Part shown: in pieces, positions 33,725-45,015 of the stretch | How the letters are laid out: each line of letters opens with the position of its first letter | How positions within the stretch are numbered: position 1 is the first letter of the stretch | Origin: Heliocidaris erythrogramma | Taxonomy: Eukaryota > Echinodermata > Echinoidea > Camarodonta > Echinometridae | Direction: 5' to 3' | Assembly: GCA_025617745.1 (NCBI GenBank) | Contig: CM046857.1 | Span: forward strand, 26,692,094-26,756,093 | DNA length: 64,000 nt | The notes under the pieces: generated by a model | Databases searched by the model: none | What the model saw: the letters and a program-made list of their open reading frames with translations, nothing else | What the model was told of the DNA's origin: nothing | Position numbers and translations under genes: made by a program

Positions 33725-34737
33725 GGCAAGTCAATTTCATGCTGAAGCGTATTGGTATGTCAATGGATTAAGTCAATTTCAGGCTAAATCAGGCTTGGGG
33801 AATGTGAATGGTTGTAGTCAATTTCAGGCTAAAGTATGTTGGAGATGGCTCGAGGTATGTGAAGGGTTGTAGTCAATTTCAGGCTGAAGCAGGTTGGAGA
33901 TGGCTTGAGGTATGTGAAGGGTTGTAGTCAATTTCAGGCTGAAGCAGGTTGGAGATGGCTTGAGGTATGTGAAGGGTTGTAGTCAATTTCAGGCTGAAGC
34001 AGGTTGGAGATGGCTTGAGGTATGTGAAGGGTTGTAGTCAATTTCAGGCTGAAGCAGGTTGGAGATGGCTTGAGGTATGTGAAGGGTTGTAGTCAATTTC
34101 AGGCTGAAGCAGGATGATGGCTCGAGGTATGTGAACGGTTGTAGTCAATTTCAGGCTGAAGCAGGTTGGAGATGGCTTGAGGTATGTGAAGGGTTGTAGT
34201 CAATTTCAGGCTGAAGCAGGTTGGAGATGGCTCGAAGTATGTGAAGGGTTGTAGTCAATTTCAGGCTGAAGCAGGTTGGAGATGGCTTGAGGTATGTGAA
34301 GGGTTGTAGTCAGTTTCAGGCTGAAGCAGGTTGGAGATGGCTTGAGGTATGTGAAGGGTTGTAGTCAATTTCAGGCTGAAGCAGGTTGGAAATGGCTTGA
34401 GGTATGTGAAGGGTTGTAGTCAATTTCAGGCTGAAGCAGGTTGGAGATGGCTTGAGGTATGTGAAGGGTTGTAGTCAATTTCAGGCTGAAGCAGGTTGGA
34501 GATGGCTTGAGGTATGTGAAGGGTTGTAGTCAATTTCAGGCTGAAGCAGGTTGGAGATGGCTCGAGGTATGTGAAGAGTTGTAGTCAATTTCATGCTGAA
34601 GCAGATTGGAGATGGCTCAAGGTATGTCATGGGTTGTAGTCGATTTCAGGCTGAAGGAGGTTGGAGATGGGTGAGGTATGTGGATGAATAAAGTCAATTC
34701 AGTCTGAAGGAGCATCGAGGTGGCTGAGGTATGTGGG
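33725..34737. repeat. 55-bp minisatellite, about 18 copies
   Basis: Tandem unit of 55 bp, containing GTTGTAGTCAATTTCAGGCT and GGAGATGGCTTGAGGTATGT. Central copies (about 33860-34560) are nearly identical and the outer copies on both sides are degenerate, a usual pattern of recent internal expansion. It lies in the intron between exons 7 and 8. No spacers or cas-like genes, so it is not a CRISPR array. Confidence 0.92.
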
Positions 34738-35150
34738 ATGATGAATTATTATTTGCTGTTGGATATCATTCCGATGTTGGATTGTGAGCTTTGTAATGCA
34801 GTGACGCATCCATTAAATGCTGGCCCACAGATCCGCGGGAACCCACATAAGTTCAGGGTTCCCTTTGCTAGAACTCACCTGTACCAAACAACGTTCTACC
34901 CAGACGCTATCAGACTGTGGAATTCCCTGCCACCTGTTGTCGTCAACTGCACCTCCTTGGAGCTCTTTAAACAGAAGGTGTAACATGTGAAGCTCCGTTG
35001 AGCTTCAGGACTGTTTTTTAGCTGCACATAGTTTGATTGTAGAGCAATTTTTACTTGCACTGTACGCTCGGCACTCGACAAGCACATGGTACGATAATAC
35101 GCCAGCGGCGGTCTGTACCAGACTGGAAGAAGAAGAAGAACAGAGGGGTT
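34738..35150 (+). mobile_element. 5'-truncated LINE 3' end
   Basis: An open frame to 34983 ends with RVPFARTHLYQTTFYPDAIR and LWNSLPPVVVNCTSLELFKQ, the typical C-terminal tail of non-LTR retrotransposon ORF2 (R-T-x-x-Y/F...W-N-S-L-P...F-K). A 3' UTR and an A-rich (GAA)n tail at about 35128-35142 follow. Everything 5' of the ORF2 tail is missing. It begins exactly where the minisatellite ends. Confidence 0.75.
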
Positions 35151-35454
35151 AAGTTTTTCTTCTTTTTAAAAGGAGCTGTAAATCAAATACCATTTCACCA
35201 TATTCTCGCAGTTAACACAGGAACTGCACATTTTGACCAGGATGCCGTGTTACCTTCCAAGAAAATCAGGAATATATTATCGATAACGCTATACTAGAAT
35301 TACTTCGTAAAAATAATATTTTTGAACCCTTGGCATACCTCGTTTATAGATGATGAATTTAATAAGATTTTTTGCAATAGTCTAATTGCCTTCAGTTATC
35401 AATGAGGTATCAGCATTTCTCTCATTACACATTCTTGCAATGCTATGCTTTCAG

Positions 35455-35569
35455 ACTTGGGACGAATGCCTGAGTGATCCGTGCCAAAATGGAGGGACGT
35501 GTAACAATGGTCGTAACATGTACTCGTGTACGTGTGCACCAGGATGGACTGGAATAGACTGTGATGTCG
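35455..35569 (+). CDS. Gene B exon 8: EGF with an extra base at its start
   Basis: Encodes [14 protein letters not shown] to GWTGIDCDV with O-glucose and O-fucose motifs. From the acceptor CTTTCAG the exon is 115 bp and out of phase. The start reads ACTTGGGACGAATGC where ACTTGGACGAATGC would give the expected D-L-D-E-C. Two upstream acceptors at 35396 and 35414 would restore phase (174 and 156 bp) but add 20 or 14 residues including a hydrophobic run ([12 protein letters not shown]). A base-call error, use of an upstream acceptor, or loss of the exon are all possible. Confidence 0.7.
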
Positions 35570-35641
35570 GTAAGATGGTTTATTCATTTTACTTTCCTCT
35601 GGTTATTTCCCTTTGATTTACTTTTTTTATGATGAATTATT

Positions 35642-35888
35642 AGCGCTCATATCCACCATGAATGGTGCTCAAGGCGCTCCAATATTACCCCGGCTCTAGC
35701 TAGGCTACCGATTTCGGTGCTCACAGCATTCAAGGGAATTACTTCCTGCCGGTACCCATTTAACACCTGGGTGGAGAGTGGCAAATGTAGATTAATGTCT
35801 TGCCAAATAACAGTAGTGCCGCACCGGGGTTCGAACCCACGACCTTCCCATCTCCAGTCAAGTGTTTAAACCACTCGACTACGACACC
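35642..35888 (-). mobile_element. tRNA-derived SINE, copy 2
   Basis: 247 bp, closely matching 5508-5754, with B box GGGTTCGAACCC at about 35828 and an A-box-like TAGTCGAGTGG reading from the right end on the minus strand. It carries TTTCGGTGCTCACAGCATTC, absent from copy 1. It lies in the intron between exons 8 and 9. Confidence 0.82.
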
Positions 35889-35994
35889 TGTAGAGATCAA
35901 GGAAAACAATATCAAAGAGAAACATCAGATGCAGACGGGTTCTTTTCCATGTTGGAAACTGAAATGATCCTCTATTTCATTCAAATGAAATTGA

Positions 35995-36222
<228 letters not shown>

Positions 36223-36287
36223 TGAGTTTTTTCAAAGAAATTCTGAAAAAAGAATATGCAGCTCTTTAATTCATTTAAATAAGTTTT

Positions 36288-36292
36288 TTTCT

Positions 36293-36334
<42 letters not shown>

Positions 36335-36366
36335 GTTTCTTCATGTCTTCTCTTCTCTCCCTCTCT
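36288..36366. repeat. CT microsatellite
   Basis: (CT)n near 36300-36327 with pyrimidine-rich flanks, in the intron between exons 9 and 10. Confidence 0.85.
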
Positions 36367-36470
36367 TTTTCTCATCATTCTTTAATTATATGTCTATCTG
36401 TATATCAGTTTTTCGACATTTGAAATAGGAGTGTTATATGCCATGCCTTTTATTCTTTTCCCCGATGCAG

Positions 36471-36584
36471 ATATTGATGAATGTGCAAGCAGGCCATGTC
36501 AGAATGGTGGTGGATGTATTGATGGGGTCAACCGGTATATCTGCTCATGTTTGCCAGGATACCAAGGCATTCACTGTGAAGAAA
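36471..36584 (+). CDS. Gene B exon 10: cbEGF
   Basis: 114 bp, phase 1-1. [16 protein letters not shown] to GYQGIHCEE. Calcium box and O-glucose site; no O-fucose site. Confidence 0.93.
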
Positions 36585-36866
36585 GTAAGACAAATATAAG
36601 ATAAATTGGATGGAATATTTGGGTGATGCAAAATTGATTTAAGTCTGGTATTTCCTTAGCTTTTAGATATACCGGCCAAATTTATAGATATCACATGATT
36701 AAAGTTACAACAAGTAGAATTTTTTCAGCTGTGATGAAATTCTTGTGGCAGAGGTAGTTTTATGATATATTTACTTCTGAGGCACTTGCATCTTAGAGAG
36801 GGATTCGGTGTAGTCTCAGAGAAGCATATCTTTGAACTTAATATGCTGGCTTAGGACTACATTGTT

Positions 36867-37498
36867 ATGCCTCCGCCCACCGAAGGTGGGTGCCGGATGC
36901 ATTATGTTTTCGGGTTGTCCGTCCGTCCGTCCCACTTCTCGTTACCGCGATATCTGAAGAATCATTTGAGGTAGGAACCTCAAACTTGGTACTAGTATGT
37001 ATCCCCATACGAAGATAAACTGATTAGATTTTGGGGTAAGTAGGTCAGAGGTCAGAGGTCAATTTACATGAAATTACATGAAATTCTTTGTTTTTAGCAC
37101 CGTTACCGCGATACCTCAAGAACTATCTGAGGTGAGAACTTCAAACTTGGTACCAGTATGTATCCCCATAGAAAGATGAACTGATTAGATTTTGGGGTAA
37201 GTAGGTCAAAGGTCAGAGGTCACAGAGGTCAGTTTACATGAAACTACATGAAATTACTGGTTTTTAGCCTCGTTACTGCGATATCTCAAGAACTATTTGA
37301 GGTAAGAACTTCAAACTTCGTACCAGTATGTATCCCCATAGAAAGAGGAACTGATTAGATTTTGGGGTAGGTAGGTCAAAGGTCAGAGGTCATAGAGGTC
37401 AATTTACATGAAATTACTTGAAATTACTGGTTTTTAGCCTCGTTATCAAATATTTCTAGAACAGTTTGAGCCATCAACTGAATTTAGGCGGAGGCATA
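36867..37498. mobile_element. TIR element with three internal tandem units
   Basis: Ends TATGCCTCCGCC (36866-36877) and GGCGGAGGCATA (37487-37498) are exact inverted repeats. The interior has (CCGT)n at about 36921-36931, then three tandem units beginning GTTACCGCGATA at about 36941, 37102 and 37272 (period about 161-170 bp), each with ACTGATTAGATTTTGGGGTA and AGGTCAGAGGTCA. A partial fourth unit follows. There is no open frame. A non-autonomous DNA element is likely, superfamily unassigned. Confidence 0.78.
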
Positions 37499-37593
37499 TA
37501 GGAGACGCAGTCGCATTCACCTTTTTTTTATTATGTATTGCAAGAATAAATTTAGTATAATATTTCTGGTATTATTCATAATATTTATTCCAG

Positions 37594-37707
37594 ATATCGA
37601 TGAATGTGCGAGTGATCCTTGTCTGAATGGTGGTACATGTACCGATCGAATAAATAACTTTGTCTGCACCTGCCCGCCTGGATACACAGACTCCATCTGC
37701 AGTACTG
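37594..37707 (+). CDS. Gene B exon 11: cbEGF
   Basis: 114 bp, phase 1-1. [16 protein letters not shown] to GYTDSICST. Calcium box, O-glucose and O-fucose sites. The final loop has D where the usual glycine precedes the last cysteine region. Confidence 0.92.
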
Positions 37708-38291
37708 GTAAGTGGTCATTAATAGGGTCTTTCTTTCATGATGTGGCTGAAAAGGATGATTTCATGAGGGGATTTTCCGCAGAAATATTATCGTCAGCCT
37801 ATAACCTGGCGAACGATGTATCTTGTACGGAGAGGGACTTCTAATATTGAAAGCTTCTGAAAATGAGGACTTGGTAAAGAACCATTATTCGTTCAAATAT
37901 TACCAGTGGACTAAACTTGCAAATATTGTCTGTATCCTTTGAGTTTGTAAGTTGTAATCTTTAGATTAACATTGATAACAATGCTTATTATGTGTATCAA
38001 AATAAGTATATATAAAAAGATCAAACCTCTCATTAATTTGTAGCGATTTCAGATTACGTTCTTGAAATTCTAATATTCTACACTAATTATGAGAAGTAAA
38101 CTGGTGAGGTATAAAATGGAAGTTCTTTCAGTAAAAGTATGGCAACTTTCGTCAAAGACGATTCACTCTTGCGTAAATGAAGTTTATATAGGCCTAGTTT
38201 GAAAGGTTAAAACGATCACCATCAATGCTACAAAATATACTGTGCGTTTCATTTTCACCTTCCTCCTCTCATCTATCGTATATCTTAACAG

Positions 38292-38402
38292 AAATCAACG
38301 AGTGTTCACCAGACCCTTGTATCAATGGACTTTGCTTAGATCTTGTCAATAGCTACTCATGTGTGTGTAACCCTGGATGGACCGGGATCAACTGTGATAT
38401 TG
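38292..38402 (+). CDS. Gene B exon 12: EGF, one residue short
   Basis: 111 bp, phase 1-1. EINECSPDPCINGLC to GWTGINCDI. Only four residues lie between cysteines 2 and 3 instead of five, shared with exons 33 and 37. No O-glycan motif. Confidence 0.9.
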
Positions 38403-38818
38403 GTATGAATAAACTTCACTTACAATTCTCTTGCTTACTGTTTTAATCTGGTGAATGTTATTTCATGAACAAGTTATTGTATTGAACTGAACTTGGACAA
38501 ATTTTGTGGTTACTTTAGAAAGATTACGACATCAAATTATCCATTAAAATTAAAGTCCAAAGTCCAAAGTCATCACGAGGGGAGAGGGAGTTATAATTGC
38601 AAGCCATACTATCATACCAACTGCTGTAGCAAACTCATGAAACGTTGAGATACACTTGACAACGAAATAGCCAGTTGAACACCTAAGACGATACATAAAT
38701 TTGTTCTTAGAAATAAATTTTACTTAAGAAACATCCATCATTCCATCCAGTACTCATTTTATTTGTTGTCTTATATTTTATCACAATTATGTTTCACTCT
38801 TTTTTTTCAATTTGACAG

Positions 38819-38944
38819 ATATCAACGAATGCTTGTCGAATGGCGGTGTGAACCCATGTCAAAATGGTGGAACATGTATCAATGGTCAGAATATGTACAC
38901 ATGTATGTGTAGACCTGGATATACAGGAGTGAACTGTGAAGTCG
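38819..38944 (+). CDS. Gene B exon 13: cbEGF with long first loop
   Basis: 126 bp, phase 1-1. [20 protein letters not shown] to GYTGVNCEV. The first loop is four residues longer than usual, which destroys the O-glucose motif. The O-fucose site is intact. Confidence 0.92.
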
Positions 38945-39443
38945 GTAAGAGATCGTTTGTTTTGAGACCTCAGTCCATTATTAACGAATTAGTTTATTTG
39001 CCAACCATACCCACTAGTTTGTTAAAGGAATCATGATTAGGCAAAAACTTAGCAAATCAAATTTTTGTAGAAGCGTGTCATATAAACAAAGAAAATGTTT
39101 AATATTCATTTATTCTGAGAATATGGATAGGACAAGAATGATTTCTTCGTAGTCAATTTCTAACACTAGTCGAAATTATACTTCAACTCTTGACCCAATA
39201 TCATACTTAACCCTAGACTCGATCTCAATTGAAACCATGCCTCAATTCCAATATTACTGACAAAGGCACAAGTCCTAACAGAAAAAAAATATCGTTCCCC
39301 GGATAATTGAAAAATCCCAAGAATATGACACAAAGAATATAACATTAATTACTAAAGATTTGATAACAAAAATTTGTTTTAGCTTATTTCATCATTCTAA
39401 TGACGTCAACTTTTTCACGTGCTACGCCTTTTCAATCCCATAG

Positions 39444-39557
39444 ATATCAATGAGTGTGCCTCCAATCCTTGTTTCAACCTTGGAACATGTATTGATGGGG
39501 TTAACTTCTACACGTGTAACTGCCAGCCAGGGTTTGAAGGAACAAATTGTCAAACAG
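39444..39557 (+). CDS. Gene B exon 14: cbEGF
   Basis: 114 bp, phase 1-1. [16 protein letters not shown] to [10 protein letters not shown]-glucose and O-fucose sites. Shares NPCFN with exon 15, suggesting a local duplication. Confidence 0.92.
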
Positions 39558-39978
39558 GTAATTTTGTGTTGATTTTCGCTGAAGTGATGATAATATAATA
39601 AAATCATCAGAAAGGGTATGATCGAGTACAATCCTCATAATATTCTCTTTTCCTTTGCGTTGTTTAGTTTTTAAAGTGCATTTCAGATTTTAAAAACATA
39701 AATCCGAAAAGTGTACAAGACATACTATATGTTTACAACAGGAATATCCAGTGGATATTATAAACTGCACATGATGTCGGGGTATCGTCGCCTCTAAGGT
39801 TTCCAAAATGCCAAAGAAACAAAATCATCTGTGATATCCCAAATGTACCTTCTCCCATAAGAACAAGAAATAATGATACTGATGAAAAAGGAATAGATGA
39901 ATTAATGAATAAATATCACATGAAAAACTTTACAGCTTCATTTGTATAATCCTTGATATACTTTCTTGTTATTTACAG

Positions 39979-40092
39979 ATATTGATGAATGCGCTTCAAA
40001 CCCCTGCTTCAATGGAGGAAACTGTACTGATGAAGTTAATATGTACAGCTGTACATGCCCGGATGGCTACCAGGGGGATAGATGCGAAAGTG
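39979..40092 (+). CDS. Gene B exon 15: cbEGF
   Basis: 114 bp, phase 1-1, donor [22 protein letters not shown] to GYQGDRCES. O-glucose site; a possible N-glycan sequon N-C-T replaces the O-fucose site. Confidence 0.92.
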
Positions 40093-40713
40093 GTAGGTCT
40101 GCAATTATCAATACTTAAGCATTGTCAATACTTAAGCATTGTACAGCAGTTGAATAGATCTATTTCAGTTTAGCTGAATGCTGAAGGCTGCAAGTTTTTC
40201 ATAATTTCTAGCTTCTATGAAGCCTTTTCTTCCTCATACCACTGAATACGATTTGAATTCAGTTTAGCACATGCCTTTTCTATGCACCGAATCACTAGTT
40301 ATCCAAAGCTCATTAATATCGAACGGGTTTGTACTGAAGGCTGCAACATGTCATTGACATCTCCTGGTCCATATTCATAAATCTGTACTGAGCCTAGTTG
40401 TCAACTAGTCATGATATGATCTTGCTATTGTGGTTGATAAAGAGCTTAGTGAGATATCATGAATTTGAGCCCTGGTTATATATTGAATTTCCATTTCCCT
40501 TTAAATTTGCTGTACAGTAATAGAGTGGTGTTTCAAGTAAATGCCTCTTTGCAATTATCTATATCCAAAGGGTGAACTGGATCGCACTCTACCTTTTTAT
40601 TGTGGTTTGCTATCAATAAAGTGGTCTTCATTTTAATCCGGCAGCCCAACATAGTTATTTTGTGAGCCTAATTCTCTCTTTTTAAAACATGGTTGTGTTT
40701 TCTTTAATTTCAG

Positions 40714-40827
40714 ATACACCGGATTGTCAGCCCACGACATGTTTAAACAGTGGAGTGTGCCGGGATCTTACCAATGCTTTCGAGTGTGTCTGTCTGCCTG
40801 GTTGGACTGGAACCAGATGTGAAATTT
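40714..40827 (+). CDS. Gene B exon 16: divergent EGF
   Basis: 114 bp, phase 1-1. [16 protein letters not shown] to GWTGTRCEI. Weak calcium box and no O-glycan motif. Six cysteines intact. Confidence 0.9.
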
Positions 40828-41195
40828 GTAAGTCAGTAGTTTAACTGCTCATCAGTTATCTTTGTCGGTCATAATTGTTCCTTCTCTTGTTCAATGCATT
40901 GATCCCCTAGATTGTCAGATTCGTGTCAAATTTCAAATTGGTATCACAGAGTTTCCAAAACTCATACCAAAACCTCAGTTGCACATTTGTAGTACAAGTA
41001 AAAGTCTCATTTTAAAACCAAATTGAAAAACAAAATATGAAACGGCCAATTGGATGCTGAGTTTAACTCTACTATTGAACAAAACATATTCTGTTAACAT
41101 TGGTATCCTGCAAATAAGCGATAAGGACTCAAATACTGTATGTTGTGAAAGTATTAACGTACTAAAATGCTTCTTCCTCTTTACAATCTTTACAG

Positions 41196-41309
41196 CTGTC
41201 GACGAGTGTGCGTCGAATCCGTGTCAAAATGGCGGATCTTGTCTGGATCAACATCTTGGGTATCTCTGTGCCTGTAGAGCGGGTTACATCGGAACCAACT
41301 GCGAACAAG
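41196..41309 (+). CDS. Gene B exon 17: cbEGF
   Basis: 114 bp, phase 1-1. [16 protein letters not shown] to [10 protein letters not shown]-glucose and O-fucose sites. Confidence 0.92.
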
Positions 41310-41653
41310 GTATGTGGGACTCTGAAGTTACAGCCTGACTTAATTGCATTTGCATAGAGGAAACGTTGAATCTATGGAATTGCTGAAATATGAGTTTTGA
41401 AGTATGATATACTGTTTCTAAAATGTATTATAATTTTGACATCATCATGAAACACTTTACAGTACTAAATGATGTTCAATTAAAAAAAGCTAATCTTTAT
41501 CATGAGAAATTTTGTTTAATTCTCTCCCTCTCTCGCCTTTTCTTAGAACGTATTTTCTAATTATGATAATTATCACACTGCCACTCGGTTTATATTCACT
41601 TCATTATCACGGTTACCTTATAATGTCGTAAATATGTATATTTTTCTGCGCAG

Positions 41654-41767
41654 AAATCAACGAATGCCAGAGTGATCCTTGTTTGAATGGTGGCGCATGC
41701 GTAGATGGTATCAACATGTTCACCTGTAACTGTATGCAAGGATGGGCTGGAGATATTTGTCAGATCG
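41654..41767 (+). CDS. Gene B exon 18: cbEGF
   Basis: 114 bp, phase 1-1. [16 protein letters not shown] to [10 protein letters not shown]-glucose site; no O-fucose site. Confidence 0.92.
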
Positions 41768-41994
41768 GTAAGTCAATCAATCTTCATCTTTCATTTATTT
41801 ATACTCTTGTATGAATAAAAACGTTATATGAATTTGTTTACTTCTATAGCAGTGTACGCAACAAGTTGAACATTATATTATGAGAAGTGCATTCATTTTT
41901 AAATATTTCTTTAACGATTAAATGATAAGAGGCAGTTGTTACTGATAACAAGTTTCATGAAACGATACGCTGATCTATTTCACATATCATATAG

Positions 41995-42111
41995 ATCTTG
42001 ACGAATGTTCCAGTTCACCATGTCAGAATGGTGGTACATGTGTAGACAGACCAAACTATGCCTTCGAATGTTTCTGCCAGCCTGGATGGACGGGAACTTT
42101 CTGTGAACTCG
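41995..42111 (+). CDS. Gene B exon 19: cbEGF
   Basis: 117 bp, phase 1-1. [16 protein letters not shown] to GWTGTFCEL, with one extra residue in the third loop (DRPNYAFEC). O-glucose and O-fucose sites. Confidence 0.92.
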
Positions 42112-42625
42112 GTAAGAAATATATCTTATTTCGTTTCGCATAATTTTTTAGCCAATGATAACTTGGTAAGTTGGATGCATATAAGTATGTTTTCAGAGAA
42201 TCATGTTCATGCAATGATAACTTTCTTTTCACTTACGAATACTAGTAATATTAAGGCGTTTGAGATCTCCAATTGATCTTTACGTAAAAGGATAAAAGGC
42301 AAGCAGACTTTTTGAATCAAGCAACTGCACTCGGACGGTACTTAGACACTATTCTGTTTGTTAAAATGCAATTATTGAAAAAAAATATTTTTCAAAATAT
42401 GTACTTACTATTTATATCCTTTTTCATTACATCGATTGTGATAAAATTTCCTCATTTGGCTACGCGGTTCCTTATATATGATTATTTCCTGTCTTTTAAA
42501 CGAATGAACCGATACCATATGAGAGAGAACGTACATAAATAGCAGTGGAAACTCATTTTGGGTTACTATTTCAATTCAGCTTTAACTATTTTGGTGTCAC
42601 TATACTTTATTTCTTTCAAACACAG

Positions 42626-42739
42626 ATGTGAATGAATGTCAGTCAATGCCATGTTTACATAACGGAACGTGTATTAACGGAGCCAACATGTACACGTGTT
42701 TCTGTTCGCCAGGATACACAGGAACGAACTGTGCCGAGG
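42626..42739 (+). CDS. Gene B exon 20: cbEGF
   Basis: 114 bp, phase 1-1, donor [22 protein letters not shown] to [10 protein letters not shown]-glucose and O-fucose sites, plus an N-G-T sequon. Confidence 0.92.
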
Positions 42740-42990
42740 GTGAGAATAACACTTGTTTTACAAGAATATCATAAAATAGTCAAAATGGAATGGAACTTAC
42801 TTTAAGCTAATTGTTTAAAATGCAGATAGTGATCATTATTGTCCATTCGAAAATAATATTCTTGATTTAGCTCCTGCGTTGTGTTATAAAATGCTTTTAT
42901 TAACACACAGTACATTTTGATGGCATAAATCTTACCATGAGATAAATCACTACACCTGGGTCAAGAGAGACATCTCTTAGCTTAGATGCT

Positions 42991-43198
42991 ACACTCTAAA
43001 AACGGAAGTGTTAAATCAGCATTTAAAGGGCCGAGGAGTGACCACTTTTTTCGAAATGGTAGATTAACTCTTTTAACCTGCTGGAGTCAGCCTTTATAGT
43101 GTTGCATCCAGTATGAAAAAGTTTTAGTCTGCACTTTTTAATGTAGTCACTCCTCGGCCCTATTAAGTGGCAATTTAGCATTTTAGTTTTTAGAGTGT
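42991..43198. mobile_element. MITE with ACACTCTAAAAAC ends
   Basis: 208 bp. ACACTCTAAAAAC at the left and GTTTTTAGAGTGT at the right are exact inverted repeats. A second inner inverted pair is GGGCCGAGGAGTGAC and GTCACTCCTCGGCCC. Non-coding; it lies in the intron between exons 20 and 21. Confidence 0.8.
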
Positions 43199-43513
43199 AT
43201 GTTTAAGGACTTAAGAAACCCATGGCACTGTAAGTGTAAAAAAATATATACAAAAAGAAGACATAAGGAACAGAAAGCAGTCAGAATTAACAGGTTCAAT
43301 GTATGGAGTCAAGTTCCGTATATTGTTTCCCAGTACATGTACATTGCAATACCCCTGTGTCTGACTTCATTCAATGGAATTATATTATGTTGTAGTAAAT
43401 TAACCTGGTTGAATACACACACCAAGTAACTTGTAAAAATTTGAGCTGTTATTCTCCTCATTTGAAAAAAGGTCCTGTGAATAAGACTTTTGCTCTATGA
43501 TTTTCACTTTCAG

Positions 43514-43627
43514 ATGTCAACGAGTGTGCCAGTCAGCTATGTAGTGGGCGTGGTCGATGTAATAACTTAGTGAATGATTTCTCATGTACATGCGAGCCAG
43601 GGTATGAAGGCAGAGTGTGTGAGAACG
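43514..43627 (+). CDS. Gene B exon 21: divergent cbEGF
   Basis: 114 bp, phase 1-1. DVNECASQLCSGRGRC to GYEGRVCEN. Leucine replaces the usual proline before cysteine 2. No O-fucose site. First of seven consecutive modules without one. Confidence 0.91.
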
Positions 43628-43734
43628 GTAAGATAATATTTCAAGTATACTCGTCATTCGTATATATTACAACGTGTGTTCTACTATATACATACGGCAA
43701 CTTTTATTTTGTAAATCTATTATCATTACTTGGA

Positions 43735-43846
43735 AGCAAAACGATGTTAGCGGAAGGAAGTGTTGCCCCCATTTCTACAGTCTGTAGAAATGGAAGCAAA
43801 ACGATGTTAGCGGCAGAAAGTGTTGCCCCCATTACTACAGACTGTT
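43735..43846. repeat. Two-copy 60-bp tandem duplication
   Basis: GGAAGCAAAACGATGTTAGC recurs exactly 60 bp apart, followed by near-identical GTGTTGCCCCCAT blocks. It is intronic, just past exon 21. Confidence 0.9.
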
Positions 43847-44207
43847 AAAGGCCTCATAAAACAGCATTGCAAGGGAAATTCATACCAAATTATTACGTGC
43901 ATTGCATAGCATGAATTACTTTGTATATACATGCACTTAGTGGTGTATTCAATACTAACGTAGTTTGTTGGTCTTTTGATTTTAAGATGGTCTCTTTCTT
44001 TAAAATAACGTTCCTGAACTTTTGTTCTGGCCCGCTTTTCATCAAATTCAATTAGAAAAACGTAGAAAGTATAGAGGTTATTCAATTACTAAACATATAA
44101 TGTTGTATTATATCCTTTTCTGTTAATCGCGTTCCCTCTTAAGACCATAGATGTTGTAGAGAAGAGCTTATTTAATGATCGAAGACCTTGGTTATTTTAT
44201 TTTACAG

Positions 44208-44321
44208 AGGTGAATAAGTGCGCAACCAGCCCCTGCCAGAACTCTGGGTTCTGTAACAACTTCCTCACATACTACACATGTACATGTGTAGTGGGATGGG
44301 AAGGAGAAAACTGTGATATCA
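44208..44321 (+). CDS. Gene B exon 22: EGF
   Basis: 114 bp, phase 1-1. EVNKCATSPCQNSGFC to GWEGENCDI. Lysine replaces the calcium-box glutamate, so calcium binding is doubtful. No canonical O-glycan motif. Confidence 0.91.
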
Positions 44322-44901
44322 GTAAGTTTACCGATTTGTTTTGGTCATGGATGTACTGAAACAAATTGCTACAGGTGCTAGTAGTCAGACCAGCGCTCAT
44401 TTGCTTTCAACTCGGTTCGCATGGCTCTTTTCATCTAGTACTTTCCTATTCCTAATGGAACCAGTCTCTTTCATTGATAAGTGACTAATATGCTACAATT
44501 CTAACTTATTTGTATTTAAATCAAAACTGGTGCAAGACTTTTGTTTTAAGGAAATAGGTGTTTTGCCTGGTGATTTTTTAAAGAGATACCCCATGATTTA
44601 ATTTGAACTGAAGTCAATATGTGTATTTACAAAACATTTATGAAAATATGATATGATTTACTCTGACCGTTTTATTTCATTCCTTTATGTGAGTTAATAG
44701 TCTTTCAAGTATATTTATGTTTTGAAAAGTTTTTAGCGTTTCAAAAGTAACTTTAAAAAAAATCGAAAGTAGCAACGTTATTGTACTATATAATCAAACC
44801 TGAATAAATTATTCATTCTGTTGGGAAACGTTTTTGAAGTGTAGAGTATCCATAATACGTACTGATGATATTTATTGGCATTGTGTTGTTTGCATTACCA
44901 G

Positions 44902-45015
44902 ATACGAATGACTGTCTGGGAAGCCCCTGTAACAATGGGGGAATTTGTTTCGATCAGGTCAATGGATTCACATGTACATGTACGGCTGGATGGACGGGGC
45001 CACGTTGTGATATCA
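44902..45015 (+). CDS. Gene B exon 23: EGF
   Basis: 114 bp, phase 1-1. [16 protein letters not shown] to GWTGPRCDI. No canonical O-glycan motif. Confidence 0.91.

Noticed and set aside
33725-34737. Regular 55-bp array as a CRISPR array
   Set aside because: The repeats are contiguous with no unique spacers, and the context is an animal gene intron.
34720-34983. Host gene exon with RVPFARTHLYQ
   Set aside because: It is the C-terminal tail of a LINE ORF2, followed by an A-rich tail.
40360-40490. Possible MITE around TCCATATTCATAAATC
   Set aside because: The apparent ends do not pair convincingly and no second copy was seen.
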